Shown here: piece after piece, positions 1 to 7,755 of the stretch
Numbering within the stretch: position 1 is the stretch's first letter
How the letters are laid out: each line of letters begins with the position of its first letter
NCBI RefSeq assembly: GCF_002831565.1
Contig: NZ_CP025096.1
Span: 1,054,001 to 1,118,000, forward strand
Reading direction: 5' to 3'
DNA from: Spirosoma pollinicola
Lineage (GTDB): Bacteria; Bacteroidota; Bacteroidia; Cytophagales; Spirosomataceae
DNA: 64,000 nt
Translations under genes and position numbers: made by a program
Notes under the pieces: generated by a model
Database searches by the model: none
Told to the model about the DNA's origin: nothing
The model's input: the letters and a program-made list of their open reading frames with translations, nothing else

Positions 1-1
1 C

Positions 2-1180
2 TGCCTGATGGCTGCAAAGTCAGTCAATGAAACCCCTGTTTCCAATCCTCAATTCGTGGGGGGCGTTCCGCGTTTTACTACAGATGCAACTGGTAGCCCG
101 TTGCTGAGTTGGGTAGAAAAAATCAGCGAAAAGGAAGCGGCATTTTATTTTGCCATTTCGTCTGATGGACAAACCTTCGGGGAGAAGATAAGGGTGAAGG
201 CACCCCCCAATATATCCGTTCATGCCGAAGGAATGCCCAAAGTCGCGGTCAAAGCCGACGGGACACTACTGGCCGTTTTCGAAGTGCCAAACCCCACACC
301 CGAATCACGCTTTGCCGGTGATTTACTGTACACGATGTCTACCGATAACGGGAAATCCTGGACTGAACCCGTGCCCGTTCATCAGAACGTGAAACCCGGT
401 ACGAGCCATTCGTTTAGTGACATTACCCGACTGCCTAACGGCGAAATTGGCGTTGTATTCTTGGATGAGAAACTGCCGGGTCGGGAGGGACGACCGGTTG
501 TATTCGCCCAAACAATAAAAGGCAAAGGTTTTGGCACGGCGGTACTGGTCGATGATAATGCCTGTCAATGCTGCCGAACGAATGTATTCGTGGACGCAAA
601 AGAGAACATTCATCTGACCTACCGCGACTTACTACCCTCCGGTAAAACCGATGTGCCAGCCTCGCGCGACATCAGCACGGCGGTTTCGACTGATGGCGGG
701 AAAACATTCGGAAAGCCGCAAGTGGTCTTTGCCGACCATTGGCAGGTGAACGCCTGTCCGCACGCCGGGCCGGTGGTGGCGCAACTGGGTAATGATATTC
801 TGATGACGTGGTTCTCGGGGAAAGAAGACGCCGTTGGCTTACGACTGGCTCGTCTGGGTTCCGATAAATTAGCGTCGAGCGTGTTATCCAATCGGGCGAA
901 GCATCCGCAGATAGCTACGGCGGGCAATCAACTGGTTTGGGTTTGGGATGAAGCTGTTTCGAAAGATGGTTCTAATCAGATGGGGTCGTTTGTGCAGCGA
1001 ATTGGCATGTGCACCTTTGCCGGGGGAGAAAGCAGCTCAACAACTTACCTGACCCCCGAAACCGTAGACGCGACCTATCCGGCTGTGCTCGCTACGAAAC
1101 AGGGTGTGCTGGTAGCCTATGAGCAGACGAAAGACAAAGGAAAGCCGGTAATTGTTGTGCGGCAATTAGCCGCTCAGTAA
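2..1180 (+). CDS. sialidase-like (BNR-fold) protein with CxCC motif, 5' end possibly outside window
   Basis: Predicted beta-propeller protein of the sialidase/BNR-repeat type. Seen: repeated Asp-box-like segments (STDNGKSW near residue 111, STDGGKTF near 227, SSDGQTF near 51), counted from the ATG at base 8. The frame is open to the left edge, so a signal peptide and true start may lie upstream. Distinctive is a cysteine cluster, C186-x-C188-C189, followed by CPHAGP at 250-255. Paired CxCC and CPxxGP motifs occur in a Bacteroidota subset of sialidase-like proteins; a metal-binding or disulfide role is inference. The sialidase catalytic set (Arg triad, Tyr, Asp) could not be confirmed, so sialidase activity is doubtful. 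It precedes a two-component system by about 200 bases and is followed by a strong hairpin. Confidence 0.75.
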   Translation, partial: CLMAAKSVNETPVSNPQFVGGVPRFTTDATGSPLLSWVEKISEKEAAFYFAISSDGQTFGEKIRVKAPPNISVHAEGMPKVAVKADGTLLAVFEVPNPTPESRFAGDLLYTMSTDNGKSWTEPVPVHQNVKPGTSHSFSDITRLPNGEIGVVFLDEKLPGREGRPVVFAQTIKGKGFGTAVLVDDNACQCCRTNVFVDAKENIHLTYRDLLPSGKTDVPASRDISTAVSTDGGKTFGKPQVVFADHWQVNACPHAGPVVAQLGNDILMTWFSGKEDAVGLRLARLGSDKLASSVLSNRAKHPQIATAGNQLVWVWDEAVSKDGSNQMGSFVQRIGMCTFAGGESSSTTYLTPETVDATYPAVLATKQGVLVAYEQTKDKGKPVIVVRQLAAQ

Positions 1181-1186
1181 GTACAA

Positions 1187-1235
1187 GGATAAACGCAAAC
1201 AGGGCGTTAACTTGACGTCCTGTTTGCGTTTATCC
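1187..1235. terminator. 17-bp perfect hairpin after sialidase-like gene
   Basis: Arms 1187-1203 and 1219-1235 are exact inverted complements of 17 bases with a 15-base loop, starting 7 bases after the stop codon. There is no long T-run, so this may be an extragenic palindrome acting as a terminator or mRNA 3' stabiliser. Confidence 0.6.
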
Positions 1236-1382
1236 CCTATCGGAATGCGTAGGCCAATCTAACAATAGGTGTGAAGTTCACGTTTTACGAACGGGGAGTT
1301 TGCGGCTAAAGGTTGCAAAATCGGCCTTGGCGGGCTTGTTCAACGAATCGTTTGTTAGAATGAGTCACTACCGGAAGATACT

Positions 1383-2066
1383 ATGCGCGTGTTGATCGTT
1401 GAAGATGAATGGGAAGTTGCTTCGCTCATTAAGGCCGGTCTGGAGGAGTATGACTTCGTACCCGACATTGCCGGTAACGCTATGGAGGCCCAGAAGCAAC
1501 TGGCCGATCATGAATATGAGGCTATTATACTGGACGTAAATCTGCCGGTAATTAGTGGGTTCGACTTATGCCGGATGATACGCAACCGATTTGATACGCT
1601 CCCTATATTGATTCTGACCGCCTTTGGCAGTACGGATAGCAAAGTGAATGGATTTGACGCAGGAGCCGATGATTATCTGGTAAAACCATTCGAATTTCGC
1701 GAACTGGTTGCCCGCCTGCGTGCCCTTAACCGGCGCAGTGGGGCCATGGCGCAGGAGGCTGTGGTGCTTAAAATTGCTGATCTTGAACTAAATCAGCAGA
1801 GTAAGACCGTAAAACGGGATAACCAGAAACTCATCCTGACCGCCCGGGAATTGGCCTTGCTGGAGTTTTTCCTGAAAAACCAGAACCGCGCCCTGACACG
1901 TAACGAAATCACGGAGCATGTCTGGGATATCAACTTCGACACAGGGACCAATCTTGTCGACGTGTATGTCAATTACCTCCGAAAAAAGATTGATAAGGAC
2001 TTTTCGCCAAAACTGATTCATACCATCAGCGGTATTGGCTATATCATGCAGGCCGGCGATGAGTAG
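1383..2066 (+). CDS. OmpR/PhoB-family DNA-binding response regulator
   Basis: Cytoplasmic response regulator of 227 residues. The N-terminal receiver domain (about 1-120) shows the acidic pair E7-D8, phosphoacceptor D51 in ILDVNLP, the switch Thr in LTAF and K101 in LVKPFE. The C-terminal half (about 130-225) is a winged helix of the OmpR/PhoB class, with the typical ending KLIHTISGIGYIM. It resembles the CusR/RprY group. The partner sensor kinase begins about 100 bases downstream on the same strand, so the two form a pair and probably an operon. The upstream gap holds TTAGAA and TCTAAC, matching single units of the repeat array found at 3527-3592, so autoregulation is possible. Confidence 0.93.
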   Translation: MRVLIVEDEWEVASLIKAGLEEYDFVPDIAGNAMEAQKQLADHEYEAIILDVNLPVISGFDLCRMIRNRFDTLPILILTAFGSTDSKVNGFDAGADDYLVKPFEFRELVARLRALNRRSGAMAQEAVVLKIADLELNQQSKTVKRDNQKLILTARELALLEFFLKNQNRALTRNEITEHVWDINFDTGTNLVDVYVNYLRKKIDKDFSPKLIHTISGIGYIMQAGDE

Positions 2067-2076
2067 AATATAGAAC

Positions 2077-2154
2077 AATGGATAATGGACAATGAATAAT
2101 GGGCGGCAAAGTGCCTGACAATCATTGTCTATTATTCATTGTCCATTATTCATT
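2077..2154. repeat. 25-bp AT-rich inverted repeat between regulator and kinase genes
   Basis: Arms 2077-2101 and 2130-2154 are inverted copies with two mismatches, made of the short words AATGGATAATGG and ACAATGAATAATG. The second arm ends 10 bases before the preferred kinase start. Similar AT-rich text (TTTCATTATCCATT) recurs near 20362, so this looks like a dispersed extragenic palindrome. It could form an mRNA hairpin that changes the ratio of the two products. Confidence 0.6.
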
Positions 2155-2164
2155 CGTTTTAATT

Positions 2165-3532
2165 ATGAAGATACGGACTCGTCTTTCGCTAACGTTCGTG
2201 GGCGTTGTTGCGGCAATTCTGCTGCTGTTTTCGTTCGTTGTATACGCCACGGCAGAATATTTCCGGCAGCGGGATTTCTATACTCAGTTAAGCGATAAAG
2301 CGAAGAACGTGGCCCGCCTTCTGCTCGACGAAGATGAGGTTAATACCCGTTTGCTTCGGATCATTGAACGGAATAACATTACCGCCCTGCCCGAAGAGCA
2401 AATCAATATTTATGACGAGAACAACCAAATTCTGTATTCAACGCGGGATAGCTCGATTGTAAAGCCTGAAGTTCTGAGCCTTATCCGGGAGAAAAGAGAG
2501 GTGTTTATTCGTAGAACCCATGCCGAAATAGTCGGTTTTACACATCGGCATCGGAATCGGAATTATGTACTGGTCGCATCTGCCTACGACCGGTACGGAA
2601 TTGAAGAAATAGGTCATCTACAAACGATTATGGTCGTAGGTTTCCTGTGTAGCCTGGCGTTGGTGGGTGCTATTGGGTGGGCTTATGCAGGGCGGTCACT
2701 TCGTCCTATTTCCAATGTTGTCAGGGAGGTTGATCAGATAACGGCCTCGAACCTGAACCAGCGCCTAACGGCCGGGAGTGACGATGATGAGCTGGCTCAG
2801 CTGGCACATACATTCAACCTGATGCTCGACCGGGTACAGGAGGCCTTTGAAGTGCAGCGGAATTTTGTGGCCAATGCCTCGCACGAATTACGCACTCCCC
2901 TCACCATTATTACGGGGCAAATTGAAGTAACGCTGCTGAAACGACGCACCGTCGAAGAACACGAAGAAAAGTGGAAGGCAGCGTTGGAGGTCATCCAGCG
3001 GATGAACAAGCTGACTAATAATCTGCTCGACCTAACAATGGTTAGCCTTGGGGCTACACCCTTGAAATTCAGCGAGGTATCCATCGACGAAATCATTTAT
3101 CAGGCTGCCCAGATGCTTATGAACCGGCAACTGGACTACACTGTCTTTTTTTCGTTTGATGGCGAGATGGATAAACTACACCCCTCCCTGACGATGGAGG
3201 GAAATAAATCCCTGCTGTATTCAGCTTTTTTCAATCTCATGGAAAACGGCTGTAAGTTTTCGGAGAAAAAACAGATCAATGTCATTCTCGGTGCCAACGA
3301 GCAATGGGTAACGATTGATTTTAAAGATGAGGGTGTTGGTATTCTGGAATCGGATATAAAGAGTATTTACGAGCCTTTCTTCCGGGCTGAAAACGTTAAG
3401 CGTATTCATGGGCATGGCGTCGGACTACCACTGACGTATCGAATCATTCAACTCCATCGCGGCCAGATTGATGTTGTCTCTCAAATTGGGCAGGGTACCA
3501 CCTTCACCGTTCGGCTGCCCAAGCGATTCTAA
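2165..3532 (+). CDS. sensor histidine kinase (HAMP, HisKA, HATPase)
   Basis: Membrane sensor kinase, partner of the upstream response regulator. Start chosen at 2165 (MKIRTRLSLTFVGVV), giving 455 residues, because an earlier in-frame ATG at 2099 would translate through the inverted repeat. A first membrane helix at about 8-28, a periplasmic sensor region at about 30-150 and a second helix at about 155-178 are followed by HAMP, then a HisKA box with the phosphorylated His in NASHELRTPL. The HATPase domain shows an N-box (LMENGCKFS), a G1 box (DEGVGI) and a late G box (HGHGVGLPL). The ligand cannot be read from the sequence. The stop codon lies inside the first unit of the 11-bp repeat array. 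Confidence 0.92.
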   Translation: MKIRTRLSLTFVGVVAAILLLFSFVVYATAEYFRQRDFYTQLSDKAKNVARLLLDEDEVNTRLLRIIERNNITALPEEQINIYDENNQILYSTRDSSIVKPEVLSLIREKREVFIRRTHAEIVGFTHRHRNRNYVLVASAYDRYGIEEIGHLQTIMVVGFLCSLALVGAIGWAYAGRSLRPISNVVREVDQITASNLNQRLTAGSDDDELAQLAHTFNLMLDRVQEAFEVQRNFVANASHELRTPLTIITGQIEVTLLKRRTVEEHEEKWKAALEVIQRMNKLTNNLLDLTMVSLGATPLKFSEVSIDEIIYQAAQMLMNRQLDYTVFFSFDGEMDKLHPSLTMEGNKSLLYSAFFNLMENGCKFSEKKQINVILGANEQWVTIDFKDEGVGILESDIKSIYEPFFRAENVKRIHGHGVGLPLTYRIIQLHRGQIDVVSQIGQGTTFTVRLPKRF

Positions 3533-3592
3533 TCGTTTTCTAATCGTCTTCTAACGGGTCTCTCATCATATTCTAACAGACCCTTAATTAAA
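3527..3592 (+). promoter_or_regulatory. array of 11-bp-phased TTCTAAT-type direct repeats, probable OmpR/PhoB-class operator
   Basis: Units start at 3527, 3538, 3549, 3560, 3571 and weakly 3582, exactly 11 bases apart. The sequences are TTCTAAT, TTCTAAT, TTCTAAC, CTCTCAT, TTCTAAC and CCTTAAT, each followed by a 4-base spacer. Seven-base half-sites at 11-base spacing are the known operator layout for PhoB/OmpR/CusR-type regulators. The array begins inside the kinase 3' end and stops 64 bases before the small membrane protein gene at 3657. The nearest candidate regulator is encoded at 1383-2066. Binding is inferred. Confidence 0.6.
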
Positions 3593-3656
3593 GGCACCTG
3601 CGCGCGAACGACCTTTGTTGTGTGAACTGTCATGTGGTTAGTTAACCAATTACGTC

Positions 3657-3953
3657 ATGAACAACAATGTCAACGATACAAAAAAATCAAGCAGCCTTGT
3701 CAATTGGATAACCGTCTGGGGCTTCATTTTTGCGGTTATTGTCTATAACCTGTATGTCGACAATCGACTGAACCGGAACTGGTACCGGACGCAATATAAA
3801 GCAGAAAGCCAGCGGGCCGATTCACTGTATGCGGAGAAAGTGCGACTTGAGCAACGGCTGCGAGAAATTGAATCGACAAGAGACCCGTCGGTATCGACGG
3901 GTCTATCGCCTAATTCCAGAGGCACGGCTATTGTTGCCACGAGTGGATTTTAG
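3657..3953 (+). CDS. small single-pass membrane protein of unknown function
   Basis: A 98-residue protein not recognised. Seen: a polar N-terminus (about 1-15), one hydrophobic helix (WITVWGFIFAVIVYNLYV, about 17-34), then a charged, probably helical segment rich in Arg, Glu and Gln (about 40-72) and a flexible Ser/Thr tail. It lies between the phased repeat array and the SulP transporter, 35 bases before the latter, on the same strand. An operon with the transporter and control by the adjacent two-component system are plausible. It may be an accessory subunit of the transporter, but no sequence motif proves this. Confidence 0.7.
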   Translation: MNNNVNDTKKSSSLVNWITVWGFIFAVIVYNLYVDNRLNRNWYRTQYKAESQRADSLYAEKVRLEQRLREIESTRDPSVSTGLSPNSRGTAIVATSGF

Positions 3954-3988
3954 GAAGAAATACCGTTGACGACAACCGAAATTGAACC

Positions 3989-5668
3989 ATGAAAAGAAGA
4001 CAAACCAATACCAATTTTTTTGATTTAACGAATCTGTCCGGCGACATTCGGGGTGGAGCTATTTCGTTTCTGGTAGCTGTTCCTTTATGCCTGGGAATTG
4101 CGCTGGCTTCGGGTGCTCCACTTTTCGCCGGTATCATCGCCGGGCTTGTTGGTGGTCTTGTCGTTGGTTTGTTTAGCCGGTCGGCGCTGAGTATTTCGGG
4201 GCCGGAAGCGGGCCTCATCGTCGTGACGCTGAGCGCTATTGAAACGCTGGGTTCATTTCCGGCTTTTCTGCTGGCTACTTGTATTGCCGGACTGATGCAG
4301 ATAGGTCTCGGATTCGCAAGAGCGGGTATGGTCAGCAATTTCTTTCCCTCATCGGTCATCAAGGGGATGCTGGCCGGTATTGGCATTATTCTGATTATAA
4401 AGCAACTGCCGCACCTGGTGGGGTATGATGCCGATGCTGCCGAAGGACTTGCTCTTTTTCAGCCGGGCGGTTTCAATATTATCGAGCAGCTGCGCATGTC
4501 CCTTGGGCAGTTTAGCGGGGTCGCAATGTTGATAGCGCTATCCTCACTGGCCGTGTTTTACCTGTGGGGGCGGCTTTTGTTCCAGCAACGGGCTTTTGTC
4601 AAAAACGTACCCGCAGCCCTGATCGTGGTGCTGTTGGGCATCTTCATCAACGAACTCGTGCGTATGGTGTTCCCGCAACTTGCCTTGCGTGGCAATCATC
4701 TGGTGCAACTGCCCGTTCCCGGAAGCCCACAGGAATTTCTTCAATTATTTACTATGCCCGATTTTTCACAGTGGAACAACCCACTGGTGTATACGTCGGC
4801 AGTAGCCATCGCGCTTGTAGCAAGTCTGGAAGCACTCCTGTCGGTTGAAGCCACCGATGAACTGGACCCTCTCAAACGGAAAACACCGGCCAATCACGAG
4901 CTAAAAGCACAGGGTATAGGCAACATAGTGAGTGGTTTGATTGGTGGTATTCCGCTCACATCGGTAATTGTGCGGAGTTCGGTCAGTATCAATGCGGGTG
5001 CCCGCACGAGGTTAGCGGCTCTGGTCCACGGAACGCTGCTGCTGATTTGTGTCGTAACGTTGCCTACGTTGCTCAATAAAATTCCGTGGGCAAGTCTGGC
5101 GGCTATTTTGTTGGTAACAGGCTACAAGCTGGCGCGTATCGAGGTTTTCAAGGGTGTATTTGCCGAAGGCCCAGCGAAATTTATTCCCTTTGCTGTAACG
5201 ATCATCGCTATTTTGCTGACCGATTTGCTAACGGGTATTGGCATCGGTATGATAACGGGTATTGTCTTTATTCTGCGCGAACATTATCAGAATACGCATC
5301 GCGTTCGAACGGAGCATGCCAATAACATAACGCGTATTCACGTGAGTTTGGGCGATCACGTTTCCTTTCTGAGTAAGGCCAAGTTGCTGAAACTGCTGAA
5401 GAATATTCCCGACAATGCGGTCGTAGAAATAGATGGTACAGGCTCTTCTTATATTGACAGCGACGTAATTAAAGCTATCGAAAATTTTGGCGTGGCGGCC
5501 TGTCAGCGGAATATTCAGCTTGTCTTTTTGCCCGCCCGGCCAGCGGAATCACCTGTGTATACCTTGACGGAATTAGCCGATAACTACCGACGCAACAATT
5601 CTGAACGAGGGTTTCGGCATGACTCACAACCGCACCTGCATCGTCAGGTAAACCCCACGCCGATTTAA
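3989..5668 (+). CDS. SulP-family anion permease with C-terminal STAS domain
   Basis: Inner-membrane transporter of the SulP (SLC26) family, 559 residues, of normal length. The N-terminus (NLSGDIRGGAISFLVAVPLCLGIALASG) matches the start of the transport domain. Many hydrophobic helices follow to about residue 435, and a STAS-like domain occupies about 440-540 (VSFLSKAKLLKLLK..VVEIDGTGSSYID). Family members carry sulfate, bicarbonate or other anions; the substrate cannot be read here. No carbonic anhydrase gene is adjacent. Being downstream of the two-component genes and the operator-like array suggests regulated anion uptake. Confidence 0.9.
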   Translation: MKRRQTNTNFFDLTNLSGDIRGGAISFLVAVPLCLGIALASGAPLFAGIIAGLVGGLVVGLFSRSALSISGPEAGLIVVTLSAIETLGSFPAFLLATCIAGLMQIGLGFARAGMVSNFFPSSVIKGMLAGIGIILIIKQLPHLVGYDADAAEGLALFQPGGFNIIEQLRMSLGQFSGVAMLIALSSLAVFYLWGRLLFQQRAFVKNVPAALIVVLLGIFINELVRMVFPQLALRGNHLVQLPVPGSPQEFLQLFTMPDFSQWNNPLVYTSAVAIALVASLEALLSVEATDELDPLKRKTPANHELKAQGIGNIVSGLIGGIPLTSVIVRSSVSINAGARTRLAALVHGTLLLICVVTLPTLLNKIPWASLAAILLVTGYKLARIEVFKGVFAEGPAKFIPFAVTIIAILLTDLLTGIGIGMITGIVFILREHYQNTHRVRTEHANNITRIHVSLGDHVSFLSKAKLLKLLKNIPDNAVVEIDGTGSSYIDSDVIKAIENFGVAACQRNIQLVFLPARPAESPVYTLTELADNYRRNNSERGFRHDSQPHLHRQVNPTPI

Positions 5669-5678
5669 GCATTCAGAT

Positions 5679-5723
5679 CTGCCTTGATGAACGTGTAACC
5701 AGGATACACGTTCATCAAGGCAG
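5679..5723. terminator. 19-bp perfect hairpin after SulP gene
   Basis: Arms 5679-5697 and 5705-5723 are exact inverted complements with a 7-base loop, beginning 11 bases after the stop codon. No strong T-run follows. Likely a terminator or an extragenic palindrome. Confidence 0.65.
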
Positions 5724-6009
5724 ACTAAAGACAGCAAGCCAAAATTTGCCAACACGTTCTTATGTGTGACCTGCTTGGTAAAAAAGCAGTTTTTGCTGGT
5801 TTGGGATAGATTGTATAGTTTTTAGTTAAATTACAATTAAATAGACTAAGCAAATAGTAGCTTTTTGGTCGGCAGCGTGATATATTTGACTCATCCTTTG
5901 GCAACATCCGCACCCGCAACTCAATCTTTCCCGGTCTGACCGACGTGTAAACACCGTGTAAAATGGGCTAATCACTTTTTTACCCTTTGTAATGCACTGC
6001 AATCAGTAA
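5724..6009. other. AT-rich intergenic region upstream of lone receiver gene
   Basis: No coding signal. TATATTTG at 5881-5888 fits the Bacteroidota -7 element TAnnTTTG, but no TTTG at the expected -33 spacing was found, so the promoter is tentative. Confidence 0.35.
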
Positions 6010-6474
6010 ATGAGTTTACTTCATCACGTTAAACGTTCATTCGTCATGGCTTTTCACTCACCTATGGGTATTGGGCACACAGAGGCTCCTGCCGTTTGGG
6101 TCGTTGATGACGACGAGGACGACCGGCTTTTTATCAGTTCGGCCTTCGAAGATACCCCACAGCCCATTAGTGTATTGACACTGGCTGATGGCGACCAGCT
6201 ACTGCCCAAACTAGCTGTCTGTAAGAGATTGCCTCAACTGATTTTACTGGATATTAACATGAGCCGGCAAAACGGTTTCGATACGCTCGCTCAACTTCGC
6301 AACACACCCACATTCGCCCATTTGCCGGTCGTTATGCTGAGTACGTCGTCAGATACCTTGGATCGCCAGCGTAGTTTGGCCCTCGGTGCCAATCAATTTA
6401 TGACGAAACCCAACAGTTATACCCAATTGGTGACGCTCGTAAAAGGCCTAACCGAAACCTGGGCACTGGCTTGA
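6010..6474 (+). CDS. single-domain response regulator (receiver only)
   Basis: A 154-residue protein that is a receiver domain with a short N-terminal extension and no output domain. Conserved sites: acidic cluster DDDEDD at 33-38, phosphoacceptor D81 in LLDINM, Ser/Thr in MLSTSSD and K133 in MTKPNS. It resembles the CheY-like Rcp1 type often controlled by hybrid or phytochrome kinases. An internal ATG at 6046 would give a shorter protein lacking a non-conserved segment. No kinase gene is adjacent, so the partner is unknown. Confidence 0.88.
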   Translation: MSLLHHVKRSFVMAFHSPMGIGHTEAPAVWVVDDDEDDRLFISSAFEDTPQPISVLTLADGDQLLPKLAVCKRLPQLILLDINMSRQNGFDTLAQLRNTPTFAHLPVVMLSTSSDTLDRQRSLALGANQFMTKPNSYTQLVTLVKGLTETWALA

Positions 6475-6555
6475 GAATGCCCTGTCGTTAGTGCATTATA
6501 CTAACTTTCCTGAGCGTGGCTGAACCAACTCGCCCTGCTAACCGATTCTTTACGT

Positions 6556-7632
6556 ATGTCTTCATCACTACGTTTAGAATTGAGTACGCACATCACAGAT
6601 GACCGCCCGGTCTTTGTGTCGGGTAATTTTTGCGACTGGCTTCCCGATTTGGATCTGTTCAGGATGCAGCCAGTGGGGCCGGGTCAATTTGTCTATGAGT
6701 TTCCGCCAGAAATAGAACTTCCTGATTTACTGGAGTATAAGTACACACGGGGCGGATGGGATCATGTTGAACTGAATGCATTAGGCGAAGGCGTTTCCAA
6801 TCGAACGGCATCGCATTTTGATTCCCTAAAACAGGAATATGTACCCCATTGGCGGTGGTTTGGCATGCCGTTCAACCCCGAATTTCTGCCTAAAATAGAA
6901 TTACTGGGCGACACCTTCGATGCTCCCGGACTTGGTTCGACTCGCCGGGTTCATGTGTTGTTGCCTCACGACTACGAAACATCAGGAAAGCGCTATCCTG
7001 TTCTATATTTACACGATGGGCAGAATCTGTTCGGTGGCGGGTCTGGTTATGGAAGTTGGGAAGTTGATCAGAAAATGGCCTTGCTGGCTTCCCGGAATCA
7101 TCATGAAGTGATCCTTGTTTCGATCGATCACGCCAACGACGAACGTATCCGGGAGTTTACCTTCCACCGCACCCGTGCTGGTGCAGGACGAGGAAAATAT
7201 TATATGGATTTCATTCGGCATACTGTAAAGCCTCTCGTCGACAAGCGGTTTCGTACCGTACCCGATGCGGCTCATACAGGCATTGGTGGCAGTTCGCTGG
7301 GTGGTTTGATTAGCATCTATGCCGGACTGATGCACCCTGATGTGTTTGGTCGCATGATGGTTTTCTCGCCTTCGCTCTGGATTTCGCCGAAAATTTATTT
7401 CGATGCTATTCGCTTTCAGGCGCCCGTACCCATCAAGGTATATGCTTACGGAGGGGAGAAAGAATCGCAATATATGGTGCCAAACATCCAGCGGTTCAAC
7501 GAAGCACTGGCCCGCCAGAATTATGGTGGAAATGCTATCGATATTCACCTATCCGTTGACCCAACCGGTACGCATCAGGAAGCCCATTGGAGCCGAGAAT
7601 TTCCAAAAGCGGTGGAGTGGCTGTTTTATTGA
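6556..7632 (+). CDS. alpha/beta-hydrolase esterase (enterochelin esterase-like) with N-terminal E-set domain
   Basis: A 358-residue enzyme. Residues about 1-95 form a beta-rich domain like the E-set/CBM48-type module (VFVSGNFCDWLPD..EYKYTRGGWDHVE). Residues about 115-358 are an esterase-D/Fes-like alpha/beta hydrolase. The nucleophile is probably S247 in GGSSLGG, with an early HDGQNLF motif at 153-159, and a C-terminal His near HQEAHW. Such enzymes cleave esters including siderophore and carbohydrate esters. No signal peptide is seen, so it is probably cytoplasmic. The TGA stop overlaps the first bases of the 103-bp palindrome. Confidence 0.85.
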   Translation: MSSSLRLELSTHITDDRPVFVSGNFCDWLPDLDLFRMQPVGPGQFVYEFPPEIELPDLLEYKYTRGGWDHVELNALGEGVSNRTASHFDSLKQEYVPHWRWFGMPFNPEFLPKIELLGDTFDAPGLGSTRRVHVLLPHDYETSGKRYPVLYLHDGQNLFGGGSGYGSWEVDQKMALLASRNHHEVILVSIDHANDERIREFTFHRTRAGAGRGKYYMDFIRHTVKPLVDKRFRTVPDAAHTGIGGSSLGGLISIYAGLMHPDVFGRMMVFSPSLWISPKIYFDAIRFQAPVPIKVYAYGGEKESQYMVPNIQRFNEALARQNYGGNAIDIHLSVDPTGTHQEAHWSREFPKAVEWLFY

Positions 7633-7733
7633 GTGTATTTGCTGAAGTGTGCAGTAGACGCTGCAGTATACGCCATATCTTCAAGATATGGCGTATACTG
7701 CAGCGTCTACTGCACACTTCAGCAAATACACTC
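7631..7733. repeat. perfect 103-bp palindrome (51-bp arms)
   Basis: Arms 7631-7681 and 7683-7733 are exact inverted complements with a single C at 7682 as the centre; every base was checked. It overlaps the stop codon of the esterase gene and ends 22 bases before the aminopeptidase gene. It may act as a terminator or be a MITE/REP-like element. Perfect identity over 51 bases suggests recent origin or active maintenance. Confidence 0.9.
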
Positions 7734-7755
7734 GTTTTATTGACTATTATTAACC

